From assembly GCF_001625215.2 (NCBI RefSeq), contig NC_030383.2:44574380-44638379 (forward strand): a stretch of 64,000 nucleotides of DNA, read 5' to 3'. This DNA is from Daucus carota subsp. sativus. Its lineage: Eukaryota > Streptophyta > Magnoliopsida > Apiales > Apiaceae. The translations under genes and the position numbers were made by a program. Of the stretch, positions 10,083 to 20,100 are shown in pieces (position 1 is the stretch's first letter; each line of letters begins with the position of its first letter). The notes below the pieces were generated by a model that made no database searches, was not told where the DNA came from, and worked only from the letters and a program-made list of their open reading frames with translations.

Positions 10083-10988
10083 TTATTTATTTATTTTGTT
10101 GTAAAAATTTATCAAATTCGAATAATTTTATATAACTTAGTTTACGTTAAATTAATAAGTAAGAAGTCACTTATATTTAAAAATTAAAAAAATCTAGTGT
10201 AAAATGAATTGTACTTGTATTTAAAAATAATTTTAAAATTTCATACCAAATAATGTTAGAATACTTTTTATGTTAAACATTTTTCAAAAAGAATTATGCA
10301 CGCTAATATTTTTTTTTGGGTGCGTTTCCTAAATAATGTTCGTTTTTTATAATTTTTTAAATGTGGTTTGTCATTATTTATGTTTAAGATTAACTAAGTA
10401 TATGACATTATATCCACTTTGAATAATAATATATTTAACATATATTCGTAATTAACAAAAATAATAAAATTCTTGATTTAAATACCAAAATAGAAATGTC
10501 AAACAATTTTTGCTATAGGGGAGAACTACTATAAAGATTTTCAAATTTCAACATTATTTAAATCTTTATTTGACATTAGCATGAGTTAAATAATATTGAA
10601 ATTTTAATATCTTTATTTGAGTTCTCCCATGTAGCAAAAATTGTGATAATTCAGTTTTGCTACTTAAATCAAGAATTTTATTATATTTGTCAATTTTGAA
10701 TATATGTTAAGTATATTTGATTTAAAGTGGATATCGTATCGTATAGTTAGTTACTCTTAAACATAAATAATGACAAACACATTTTAAAAAAAATCATAAC
10801 AAAAAATTATAAATATTTTTTTGTCATAGACATTATTTAGGAAACACACACAAAAAAATAAATTAGCGTGCATAATTTTTTTTAAACATATTTAACATAA
10901 AAAGTACTCTAAGATAACTTTAACGTAAACTAAGTAATATAAAATGATTTGAATTTGATAAATATTTATAACAAAATAAATATAAAAT
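10083..10988. repeat. Palindromic foldback element (~0.9 kb)
   Basis: The two halves are imperfect inverted copies around a centre near 10570-10590. Matching pairs include TTATTTTGTT/AACAAAATAA at the ends, TTTACGTTAA, ATTATGCACGCTAAT, TTTCCTAAATAATGT, AACATATATTC and GCAAAAATTG. The left arm has ~130 bp not found on the right (about 10150-10260). There is no coding capacity. It resembles a foldback or Mutator-type MITE; the superfamily cannot be settled because no clean target duplication is visible, and the retrotransposon LTR abuts its left end. Confidence 0.82.
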
Positions 10989-11196
10989 ATATGTTTTGTG
11001 AAAAAATTGATGACAAACAAAATGAGAGAGTAGATATTGAATGGATATTAAAAAAATAATATGAGTGAGATTAAATAACTAACAACAAAAAAAGTAGTAA
11101 AAAATAAGAGAAATTATTATTAAACAAATTGTAAAAAGCAGGAAAAAAAGGTTCCATATAAATAAAAAACAAAGTAACAAAAATGAAATAAGAGGG

Positions 11197-11287
11197 GAGA
11201 TTAGTTTAGTGGCTGACAAACTTTACACATCAGTGAGACCATTTGATGAGGAGATTAAGTTTGTGGCAGACAAGTTTTACACATCAG
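11197..11287 (+). repeat. Imperfect direct repeat upstream of the CBF gene
   Basis: Two 37-bp copies, 11197-11233 and 11251-11287, both starting GAGATTA and ending TTTACACATCAG, with a few substitutions between them. Confidence 0.75.
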
Positions 11288-11446
11288 ACTAGCCACCTCA
11301 TTCCCTAAAGAATTCTGTATACATTTATATGCACGTAGCATTTTTTCGAGAGTAATACACCAAAATAAGGAGAGGGGAAGTTGATGTTTTGGCTGCTAAA
11401 CAAGGACACGCAAAAATACTTGGTGTATTACCCTCTGTCCAAAGGC

Positions 11447-11502
11447 CAAAGTAAGGTGACGTGGCAGCAAAGAAGTGCAAAGTAAGGTGACATGGCAGCA
11501 AA
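11447..11502 (+). promoter_or_regulatory. Tandem ~25-bp repeat with an ACGTGGC element
   Basis: Copies at 11447-11471 and 11478-11502 share CAAAGTAAGGTGAC and TGGCAGCAAA. The first reads GACGTGGC, an ABRE/G-box-type core; the second has CATGGC, losing the ACGT. The pair lies about 190-240 bp upstream of the TATA box of the CBF gene. ABA/stress control is inferred from the motif only. Confidence 0.6.
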
Positions 11503-11689
11503 ACAGAGAAAATCGCAGGGACAAAACTGAAGAATCAATCAGTTATCAGAGCAAGTTCTATTATTACATTGATGAGTTTATTGCATCACACAGGCACTCC
11601 GCGTCCTCAACACAGCATACTATTATACCATCAATTATCATAATATGTGATCATACTCTCATTTCATTCCAATGCTACTAATAAGTGTG

Positions 11690-11697
11690 TATATATA
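11690..11697 (+). promoter_or_regulatory. TATA box of the CBF/DREB1 gene
   Basis: TATATATA about 155 bp upstream of the start codon, implying transcription from near 11720 and a 5' leader of about 120 nt. Confidence 0.6.
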
Positions 11698-11845
11698 TAG
11701 TATGCTCCCACTCTAAACATACTAACATTCAAGTTTAAATAGTCCCACTCTCATATATACAAACAAGTCTTTAATTTATATTATTGACCCACCTGCCCTC
11801 CTCTGTTTTCTCACACCACTACTTATCACTTAGCAATCTATATTG

Positions 11846-12562
11846 ATGGATCATTTTTTCTCGTCCTCCACCTCATCTTACTCTGCCCCACAACATCCAT
11901 ATCACTCCTCCTCAGCTCATTCCCAGTCTGAAAACACAGGCAATGGCAATGCGAGTGCAGAGCCTATTTACATCTCGGACGAGGAAGTGCTGCTGGCTTC
12001 GAGTAATCCAAAGAAACGCGGTGGCAGGAAGAAATTCCAGGAGACACGCCACCCTGTTTACCGAGGAGTGAGGCGGAGGAATCACGACAAGTGGGTTTCT
12101 GAGGCGAGGGAGCCGAACAAGAAGTCCAGAATCTGGCTGGGAACCTTTCCAACAGCTGAAATGGCGGCTCGGGCTCATGATGTCGCAGCCATTGCACTGA
12201 GAGGCCGAAATGCGTGCCTTAACTTTGCGGACTCTGCATGGAGGCTGCCGGTTCCTGCTTCTTCCGATCCCCAGGACATTCAGAGAGCTGCAGCCGAGGC
12301 AGCAGAGACCTTCAGGCCTTCTGAGAATGAGCATGCAGTGCAGAGAACGAGTCCAGAGCAGAGCCTGATGATATCGCAGCAGCAAAGTGAGGTGTCATAC
12401 GTGGATGAAGAGGAGTTGTTTGGAATGCCGGAATATATTAATGATATGGCTCAAGGAATGATGCTCCCTCCGCCTCAATTTGGTCCGAGTGACGTGTATT
12501 ATGGGACGGAAGACGACATGGAAGGCACAACCGACCTGTCCTTGTGGAACTACTCATTCTGA
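11846..12562 (+). CDS. DREB1: CBF/DREB1-type AP2/ERF transcription factor
   Basis: Intronless, 238 residues from ATG 11846; the frame runs 5' only to a TTG, so this ATG is the natural start. The AP2 domain is at ~71-128, with the DREB-type V84 and E89 that favour the CRT/DRE core (A/GCCGAC). The domain is flanked by both CBF signatures: [16 protein letters not shown] at 55-70 and DSAWR at 129-133. An acidic C-terminal half ends in LWNYSF (233-238), like the LWSY tail of CBFs. This family acts in the nucleus as a rapid activator of cold- and dehydration-response genes. Length and lack of introns fit. Its GC content is well above its surroundings. It is complete and likely functional. Which CBF paralogue it is cannot be told here. 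Confidence 0.95.
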   Translation: MDHFFSSSTSSYSAPQHPYHSSSAHSQSENTGNGNASAEPIYISDEEVLLASSNPKKRGGRKKFQETRHPVYRGVRRRNHDKWVSEAREPNKKSRIWLGTFPTAEMAARAHDVAAIALRGRNACLNFADSAWRLPVPASSDPQDIQRAAAEAAETFRPSENEHAVQRTSPEQSLMISQQQSEVSYVDEEELFGMPEYINDMAQGMMLPPPQFGPSDVYYGTEDDMEGTTDLSLWNYSF

Positions 12563-14604
12563 AGTACCCAACTATGCTACTACTACTGCTCGATATCATC
12601 TTGCACTGTTCCATCCTCAAAATAAATTTCTTTTATAAAAAATATGAATGATGTGTAACCTACGAGTGTAATAATTAGCTGCAGACGTGTGTAATGTATT
12701 TTCGCTACATGTTTATGTCCGTACTCGTACTTTTCCTCGATCCAAATTTGGAATGTTAACATAATATTATAACATGGTGTGTTTTTCCTTGGAATGAGAA
12801 TTGAAGATAGGTTCCTTGGAATGACCCCATAGGCCATGGAACCTATCTTCAATAGAATGTGTTAGAACATTCAAATCCATCACTAGAGGACAAGACAATT
12901 AGTAGGGGCGCTCAAATTTGTAGCCACAACTCAACTCAACAACAGCTATACCAATGATAATACAATGATACATATAATAGCTACACTAATGATAATTCAT
13001 CATTCACTAGCCATTCCCCATTTATATTGTTCAGAATACTTTCATATCTTTACACTGATCATGATTTAAGCTTGGTCATCTAACCCATGAAGTGGAATCA
13101 GAACCTTCCCAACTTAACTATTTCATCATCCTCTTCTTTGTACAAAAAATACATTACTCTTAAAAGGACAACAGGGATGTAACTGCGACAAATACAGTGC
13201 TGTGTCACTCATTTCAACCAAAACCGAAACATGTTTAGTATTCAGTGTCTCAGCTCTTACCATCAGCATCCTAAAATCATATTCTTTTTCCCCTTTCAAC
13301 TTGAATCGATACCCTTGTCTACAGTCATTTCTACTACTAGAGTTTATGAAGAATTATTGACTGTAATCTCTTTTCTCTTTTCCTGCTATCTCATTCTTGT
13401 CCCATTGTGAAACGCCATAGATACAACACTTGGGGCAGCTTTCTGATTTGTTTATATGACACAAAACTCTCATCATATATTAGTTTGCTACTAGTGATTG
13501 AATTTTTAATTTCTTCGATTAACTGAGGTGGAGCAGCAGCAACGTGGAGACAGCAATATCTGTATTTTTAGAGACTCTTGGTTAAAAGAGATATGAGGAC
13601 CCTGATGGTAAGAGTTATATTCTGCTAGCAAAACTGTTATTTACAAGCTAAAACCTGGTCTATTTGTCAATTTCCACTATCATTTGCACTTCAAGTTATA
13701 GATATTACCAGTGAAAGACCAAATATAAAGAGGAGATGAACTTAGGATGCAGAAAGTAAAAGAAGATCATCTACAGTTTACAAATTGCTGATCAAACCCT
13801 GTATAATTTGTTTTATTAAATTTTACGAGGTGTTGGGTTCAGTGTTGCAAATTTTAAAAACGATCAAAATTAGGATATGGTGTAGTAAAATTAAGTCGCA
13901 CAATAAGATGGTCATATGCAATCTCAATTTATAGATTTATACTCTGTGCAGGCGCCACTTTGACAAATCATCAGCAGAACCTCATATTGGATCTTCCTGA
14001 GAATTGTGGTAATAATTTTTCATTGGTATAGGCACCATGAGTTAGTAGTTCTATTTTTTCATTCGTTACTGACTACATGAGTTGGATGTTTCAATTGCAA
14101 TACAGGGTCTGTGGTAAGAGGATTCGTACGCATATTTCTTAGTACCTACTTCATTACAATTTTCTAATCCTACTTTCAAATATTTATAACACACTATTCT
14201 ATAACACAGTTATAAATTTTATAATTATTTTGTAAATTCAAATTTCCTAGTCTAATTACAATCATATCTTAGTATAATCATTGGGTTCACTGCTAGAATT
14301 CCTATTCCATATGGGAAATATATTCTTATTCAATTTGAGTTGAATATCTATCATCTGTGAAAATAATTTTCCTCTTCGATTTTAGCTGATATAGTAGTGG
14401 ATTTGGCAAAACTAACCAAAAATGTTTCATTACTCAAATGTGCATTAATTGGAATTCCATTTACATTGAAGTTCAAGAGCAACCTATTTTGTATCCAGTA
14501 CATGTAGTTCTACATACATCATGTTTTGTGTAATTTTGGAGACTAGCATTTCTATATAACTGGAATTTTGTCAGATGGGGGCATCAATTCACAAGTCATG
14601 CGCA
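12563..14604. other. Intergenic, no gene recognised
   Basis: Holds the 3' flank of the CBF gene, a short perfect hairpin (12800-12853) and AT-rich sequence. I see no frame with recognisable protein similarity. Confidence 0.5.
12800..12853. repeat. Perfect 16-bp stem hairpin, 22-nt loop
   Basis: ATTGAAGATAGGTTCC at 12800-12815 is repeated as its reverse complement at 12838-12853. It lies ~240 bp after the CBF stop codon, so it could be inside or just beyond the 3' UTR, or be a tiny MITE remnant. Confidence 0.75.
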
Positions 14605-15520
14605 CATTGATCCTACATTTGAGCTTCTTGATGACTGTTTAGATTTATTTTTATCTCTCTCCGCCACTGTGACAATAAATCCTGTTCTCTTATTTGCTGG
14701 AGCTGGTTGCTCGTTGAAGGTCAAAGACGATGGTATCTTTACCTCAGAATTGAATCGAGCATTATTTCCCTAACTCCAGCTCTGTTTTCTCGATATGACT
14801 ACTCTGTCACAACTCTTGTTCTCAGCAAAAGCCTAAACGACGAAGCCTTGAATTTGATCTCCATTAAGTGCCCGACTCTTGAACACCTCAGACACTACGG
14901 ATTTTTCAGCAAGGTGACAGAAGTTGGCATTGCTGCTTTAGCCATGCAAGCAACACGTTTGAAAAAATTGTTGTGTCAAATCTCATGTTTAAGGCTAAAA
15001 AATTAAATGATTTGGTAAAGAACGGTTTGTCACGAAGTGCTCATATTTGGCTATTGGTACTGAGTTGATTGGTCTTCCTTAAAATCTATATGCTTGAAGG
15101 ATTTCTATCACCCTCCGTGGTGCCTAAAACACTTTCCAGCACTTATAATTGAGTCAATAAATCTGAGGTCAATGAGATTGGTGCACTGCTCTGGTGATTG
15201 GGATAGAGTGACAGTCACTGATTCTGGCCTTTCAACTCTATGTAATTGTTCAAAATTGGAGGATTGACATATCAGTAGAACTCCCAAGTGCACAAAGAGG
15301 CGGAACTTTATCACTTGTGAAGCACTGCAAGTTATTAAGGAAGCTTTGTGTTGAGGTGAAGTACACAACAAAATATAAGAGAAGATATCCTTGTTGCCAT
15401 TGGTATAATTAGTACTCTACAGGTTTCTGAATTCCCGAGAGAGATCATAGTTTTTGGCGTGCTGAAAACGATTGCCAGATGTCACTCATCTGAGGATGGG
15501 GCGTGGAGATGGCTAGCTGA
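14605..15520 (+). pseudogene. Decayed VFB-type F-box/LRR gene, copy 1
   Basis: Pieces in several frames follow the order of VIER F-box (VFB, At1g47056-like) proteins. They are an F-box-like LLDDCLDLFLSL segment near 14620; a 99-codon open stretch (14707-15006) with VEGQRRW, LFSRYD and KCPTLEHLR; then LRSMRLVHCSGDWD near 15170, VTDSGLSTLCNCSKLED near 15215 and KHCKLLRKLCVEV near 15320. Frameshifts and stops separate the pieces and the N-terminal end is poor. Intact VFBs are intronless substrate adaptors of SCF ubiquitin ligases; this copy cannot make one. The call rests on remembered family sequence. Confidence 0.72.
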
Positions 15521-15689
15521 TCTTTGGTGTTAGTTGCAAAGTATATCTAGTTATATATTAGGAATATCTAGCTAGTTTCTGTTTAGTATTTTCCACACAC
15601 TTTTATCTTTGTTCAGCCTACCTATGCTGTGTTTGATTTGGTTTTCGGCACTATGAATGGAGCCCTCAAACTTGTTGGTACAATATAGG

Positions 15690-16100
15690 TGACCGATGTT
15701 GGCATGGTCTCTTTAGGCAGGATTGCCACCCATTTGAAAAAGTTCTTGTGTCGAACTTGTTGGTTTGGAGCTAAAGCATTGAATGTTTTGCTCTCTCAGT
15801 CCTCTTCTCCCGAGATAATCACTGTCCAAAAACTCTATGGTATGGTATATTGATTCCACTTCAGTTCTCGAGGTAATCTCTGTCCGCAAACTCAATGATA
15901 TATATGATTCTGAGGTGATATATCCTTCCTGGTGCAGCGGCTTCTTCGTTAAAATCAATATACTTGAATAATATCCATGACCCTGCCTGGCCTCGATGCT
16001 TTCCACTACTTATAACTGGATCATGGAATCTTATATTACTAAGATTGTTCTGATGCTAGGGTGATCGGGCAACATGTTGAATATGCTTGCAAATCGAGGT
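15690..16100 (+). pseudogene. Decayed VFB-type F-box/LRR gene, partial copy 2
   Basis: A second, partial pass over the same gene region. VTDVGMVSLGRIATHLKK and FGAKALNVLLSQ (15690-15810) match the LRR that copy 1 carries at ~14915-14990. AASSLKSIYLNNIHDPAWP and a degraded CSGDWD block (15935-16070) match copy 1 at ~15090-15200. Frame changes and stops occur between them. It indicates a tandem duplication that happened before or during decay. Confidence 0.65.
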
Positions 16101-17023
16101 AACAGTTTGTCTGGATATGGTGCTAGCCAGTGATGCAGTACTATCAAATTTATTGTATTGTTTGAAACTTGCTTAAATTAAGTGAGATCCACATTGCAGG
16201 GTGGAACTGAAGGAACATGGTTTTGTTGAAATTCCTAAGCATAATCAATGTTAAAGTTGGAGACTTTATGGTTGTCAAATACCAGAAAGATGTTACTCTT
16301 GTTGGGAAGATTTGCTGATGGACTAGCTGTAAAGAAATTGTGTTAAATCCAGGCATTACCTGGTTCTCGGCACTAGCATGATCTAATGAAAATGAGGGTG
16401 AACAAGTGTAGAGCAGTGCTGATCTGAGTAGAGTAATTTAATTGTTGTGGTAGAAACTATAATTACATCCCAAATCACATGAGCACTGCATTATAATTAG
16501 TTGAGACATGAGACTAAAAGTACTGTAATTTGCATTCGTGCTTTTATTCCTTTTGTTTCAAGTTTCACTCTTGGTCACACTATTGCTGGATATTCTTAGG
16601 AGGAGGTGCATAACGGTATTGTTTGGCGATTTATAAAGTAAACAAAAGGTAAAAAAATCTCAATATCAAAAAAGGGCGGTAATTTAATTTTTCACAGTAA
16701 ATTCTTTAAACACTAATAATCTTTCGAGAAAATCAATTAGTGTTATAACTATAAGCACGATTGTATAAGTCGGAAATTGCAACTAACTAGTCTGCTGATA
16801 ATAAAATTTATCAGGAATTTTTCTGATAAATTGATGATTTTAGTAAAATCATAATATAATCAATAAATTGATAAAAATACATTTTAAGAACTAACCGCAG
16901 ATTTTTAAATAAATTAAATTAATTTAGAAAACTAGCAAGATAATCCTATACTATTTCTATTTCCATCAAAAGGGAAGAAAAATGGAACAGGGGATGTGTG
17001 TTCACTGTTCACAATTCTGACCC
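16101..17023. other. Intergenic, no gene recognised
   Basis: AT-rich sequence between the F-box remnants and the SDN promoter. Nothing supportable is seen. Confidence 0.4.
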
Positions 17024-17104
17024 GGCCCATTATTGTCCCGGGCAGAAAACATAACCAAATACTTTGAGGTTTATTAAACCCAAAGCTCCGAAGTAGAAAC
17101 CCTA
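17024..17104 (+). promoter_or_regulatory. Site II and telo-box in the SDN proximal promoter
   Basis: GGCCCA at 17024-17029 and AAACCCTA at 17097-17104, both shortly before the start codon at 17138. This pair is typical of plant housekeeping or growth-linked genes (known association; not shown here). Confidence 0.55.
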
Positions 17105-17137
17105 AAACCCTTGGCTTCTTCACTAGCCACACACACA

Positions 17138-20100
17138 ATGGAAGGGAAGCTCGAAGCTGCCGGAAAAGATGTAAGCTTTCTCCTCTTCTCTCTATACCTT
17201 TCTTCGTGCATATACTTGCATTTTTTACAGCTATATTTGCAAATTGTGATATATTAATTTGTTTCTGTATTTAGATTAACTAGCCAACTATCATTTTTAC
17301 ATAACAACAACTTTTCTTTTACTTCTCAATAGATGCCAATTTTGTATATCAGTACATATTCAGCTGCTCGTATTTTTCGATACTCAATTGAACATTAGAA
17401 TGTGTAGGATATGGAATTTTGATATTCGACTTTGTTAGGTTCTTGTTGATATTGTCAAGTTGGCTCAAAAGAGAGGAATGGAAGGTAGTAAAGGTGGGTG
17501 GAAGCAGTTTTTGAGTTCGTACGATAAGCAACTTGGGTCTAGTTTAAGTGATCCTTCGAGGAGGAAACCTGAAGTGTTGCTTGCTTTCCTCAATACGTTT
17601 ACTAAGGAGGAGGATTTGAAGGTAATTATGTTAAGAAAGGACGTAGTTTGCCATTAAAATTTTGAAATTTGACGTGTTGGTGAGATGATTGGCAATGACG
17701 TTGCATCTATTTTGCAGTACCTTGAAAAATTATTGGATTGCCATGCTAATCGTGACAATGTGTTGAAAGACTTGAAGAAATCGGCTGGTGCTGAATCTCC
17801 GGAACAGGTCTGGTTTTCCTTGTTTATCACAAGTTTTTTAGTTATTGGGATCCCTCTGTATAAAATTTGCTTCTGGATACTTCGGCCATTTTGATTATGC
17901 TATTGTCACATTAATTCCTTAGAAGTATAAAGTGTAAGGCTCTGTCTGTTTGCCAAAAAATAATTTGATTATGAAATATTTGTCCAGAAAATGAAATCAT
18001 TTTCCGGAAAACAATTTGTGGCAAAATATTTTTCCTGGTTGAATTTTGTTTTGATCTGTTTGACTGTCTTAAATTTGAAAAATGTTTACTTTTTGAAAGG
18101 GGAAGGCCTTTTTTTTACAATCTTAACTTTTTTCAGAGGACCTTTGCTCCCTTGTAATTTTTTATTATCTCTCCGAAATTATCTTATGAGCTATATATCA
18201 CCGGGCAAGTTTGCAATCGAGTACAATTAATCTAGTGGTTTAATATCAAGCACATTGGGGGTGAGGGAGGGGGAGAGGAATATGTTAGTGGCTTCACACA
18301 AGTTTATTTTTTTTAAAACCAAAGGACACTGATTTTATGGTTTTTGACCTTTTTCTATATAAGATGTTAAGCCTTGAGACACAAATCTCCTATAATTATC
18401 AGGCATTAGGAACAGATGAAATTAACAGTTAAGCTATAACTTAAATATAACAGTATACAAGTATGACTATAAATACTAATATGATGCTATCTGTCATTTT
18501 GTATTGGTTTGTAAGCTGTAAAGGACCTTTGTATTCAGTTATTCACTGATAGGCGAAGTTGTACAACTGTTTTAAATCCTTATAGAATGTATGTTGGCTA
18601 GTGCAGAAATTGGTCCGGCTAACTCTGGAACACCCTCACTACCCATCCAGTTATTCATTTCCATCACACGAGGAGGTTTGGCTATAAATCCTTTCTTACT
18701 TCTATAAATCCAATAACTATGCTCAAGTTAGTCACTGGGAGTCAACTGTAAATTCTAACATTCATGTCTTCACATGGTCAATTTTAGGCTCTACTCTCTT
18801 CTATCTTCGGGACTTAATATACTATATACAGATAGTGCATTAAAAGCTTTATAATATAATTGTTAGTAATCTGCGTGTCATAAAGCAATGCATCTGAAGT
18901 TTATATGTTGAATAGTTTCTACTAATAAATGGGGCAGGGTTGGGAGGTTACAAAGAAAATCAAGAAGTCCAAGGCAATGAGATCAACTGATATGATATCT
19001 GTTGACTGTGAGATGGTTCTTTGTGAAGACGGTACTGAAGCTTTGGTGAGGGTTTGTGTTGTGGATCGCAATTTAGAGGTATTTTAGCTGCAGATATTTA
19101 TTGGCGATATGAAGCAACACCAACTGGTGGTTCCTCGTAAATTAGTATATTGTTTAAAATTTTCTACCTTTAATGTGCCTATGGTTTTACTTTGGTTTTA
19201 TTCAGGTAAAACTTGATAAGCTTGTAAAACCTGATAAAGCAGTTGCAGATTACAGAAGTGATATAACTGGTATAACTGCAGAAGATTTAGTAGGCGAGAC
19301 TTGTTCGTTGCTATACGTGCAGGTCATAACCAATATTTGGTGGGTAATACGTATCGGATACCTGTATATGTGCCATTCTGATCATTTCTTTTGCATTTTG
19401 CAGAAATCATTAAAGAACCTATTAAAAAACGGAACAATATTGGTAGGCCACAGTTTGAATAATGATCTGAAAGGTTAGAACATCAATTTAATTACCTAAA
19501 TAAATATTTTAATTCTAATTTTTATGTGATTCAATTATGTATACATGGTTTTGCTAAACATATATACCATGCTTTCTAACTTTGATGTTACAGGTTATAA
19601 CTATACGCCAATACGCCATGTTCTATATTTCTTTCAACATATTAATACGTTTTTCTTTGGCTTTTTCTTACATTTGCAGCACTAAAGCTAGATCATGCAA
19701 GGGTTATTGATACTGCCCTTGTCTTTAGATATGCTAATGGATCTAATTTCAGAAGACCTTCTCTGAGTGACTTGTGTAAGGTAAACCTTAAGAATGTCCA
19801 TATATATAAATATTTGGAATATTAAGTTTGTTTGGGCAAGTGTGAATGCTATATATAACAATGTCCTAAATCTTTTGGTTGATTTGACTTGCACACAAAT
19901 ACCGTTTTTTTTTTAAAAACTTTTCTCTTATATGGACTGTTATACTCTTGGAAGTGCATTCATATACAATTGCCAAATGAATACTTGGGTTAGTTACTTA
20001 AAATGAGGATGCCTTCTCATGCCAATAATCATCATTTTGAAGCAATTAAAGGATTTTTTTTTAATAATTTAGTATACATACTTATTGAGAAAAGGAAATC

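Noticed and set aside
11843..11845. CBF start one codon upstream
   Set aside because: It is a TTG; ATG 11846 is the first Met and fits the family.
11912..12385. 157-codon minus-strand ORF over the CBF gene
   Set aside because: Antisense shadow of a GC-rich gene with no recognisable domain.
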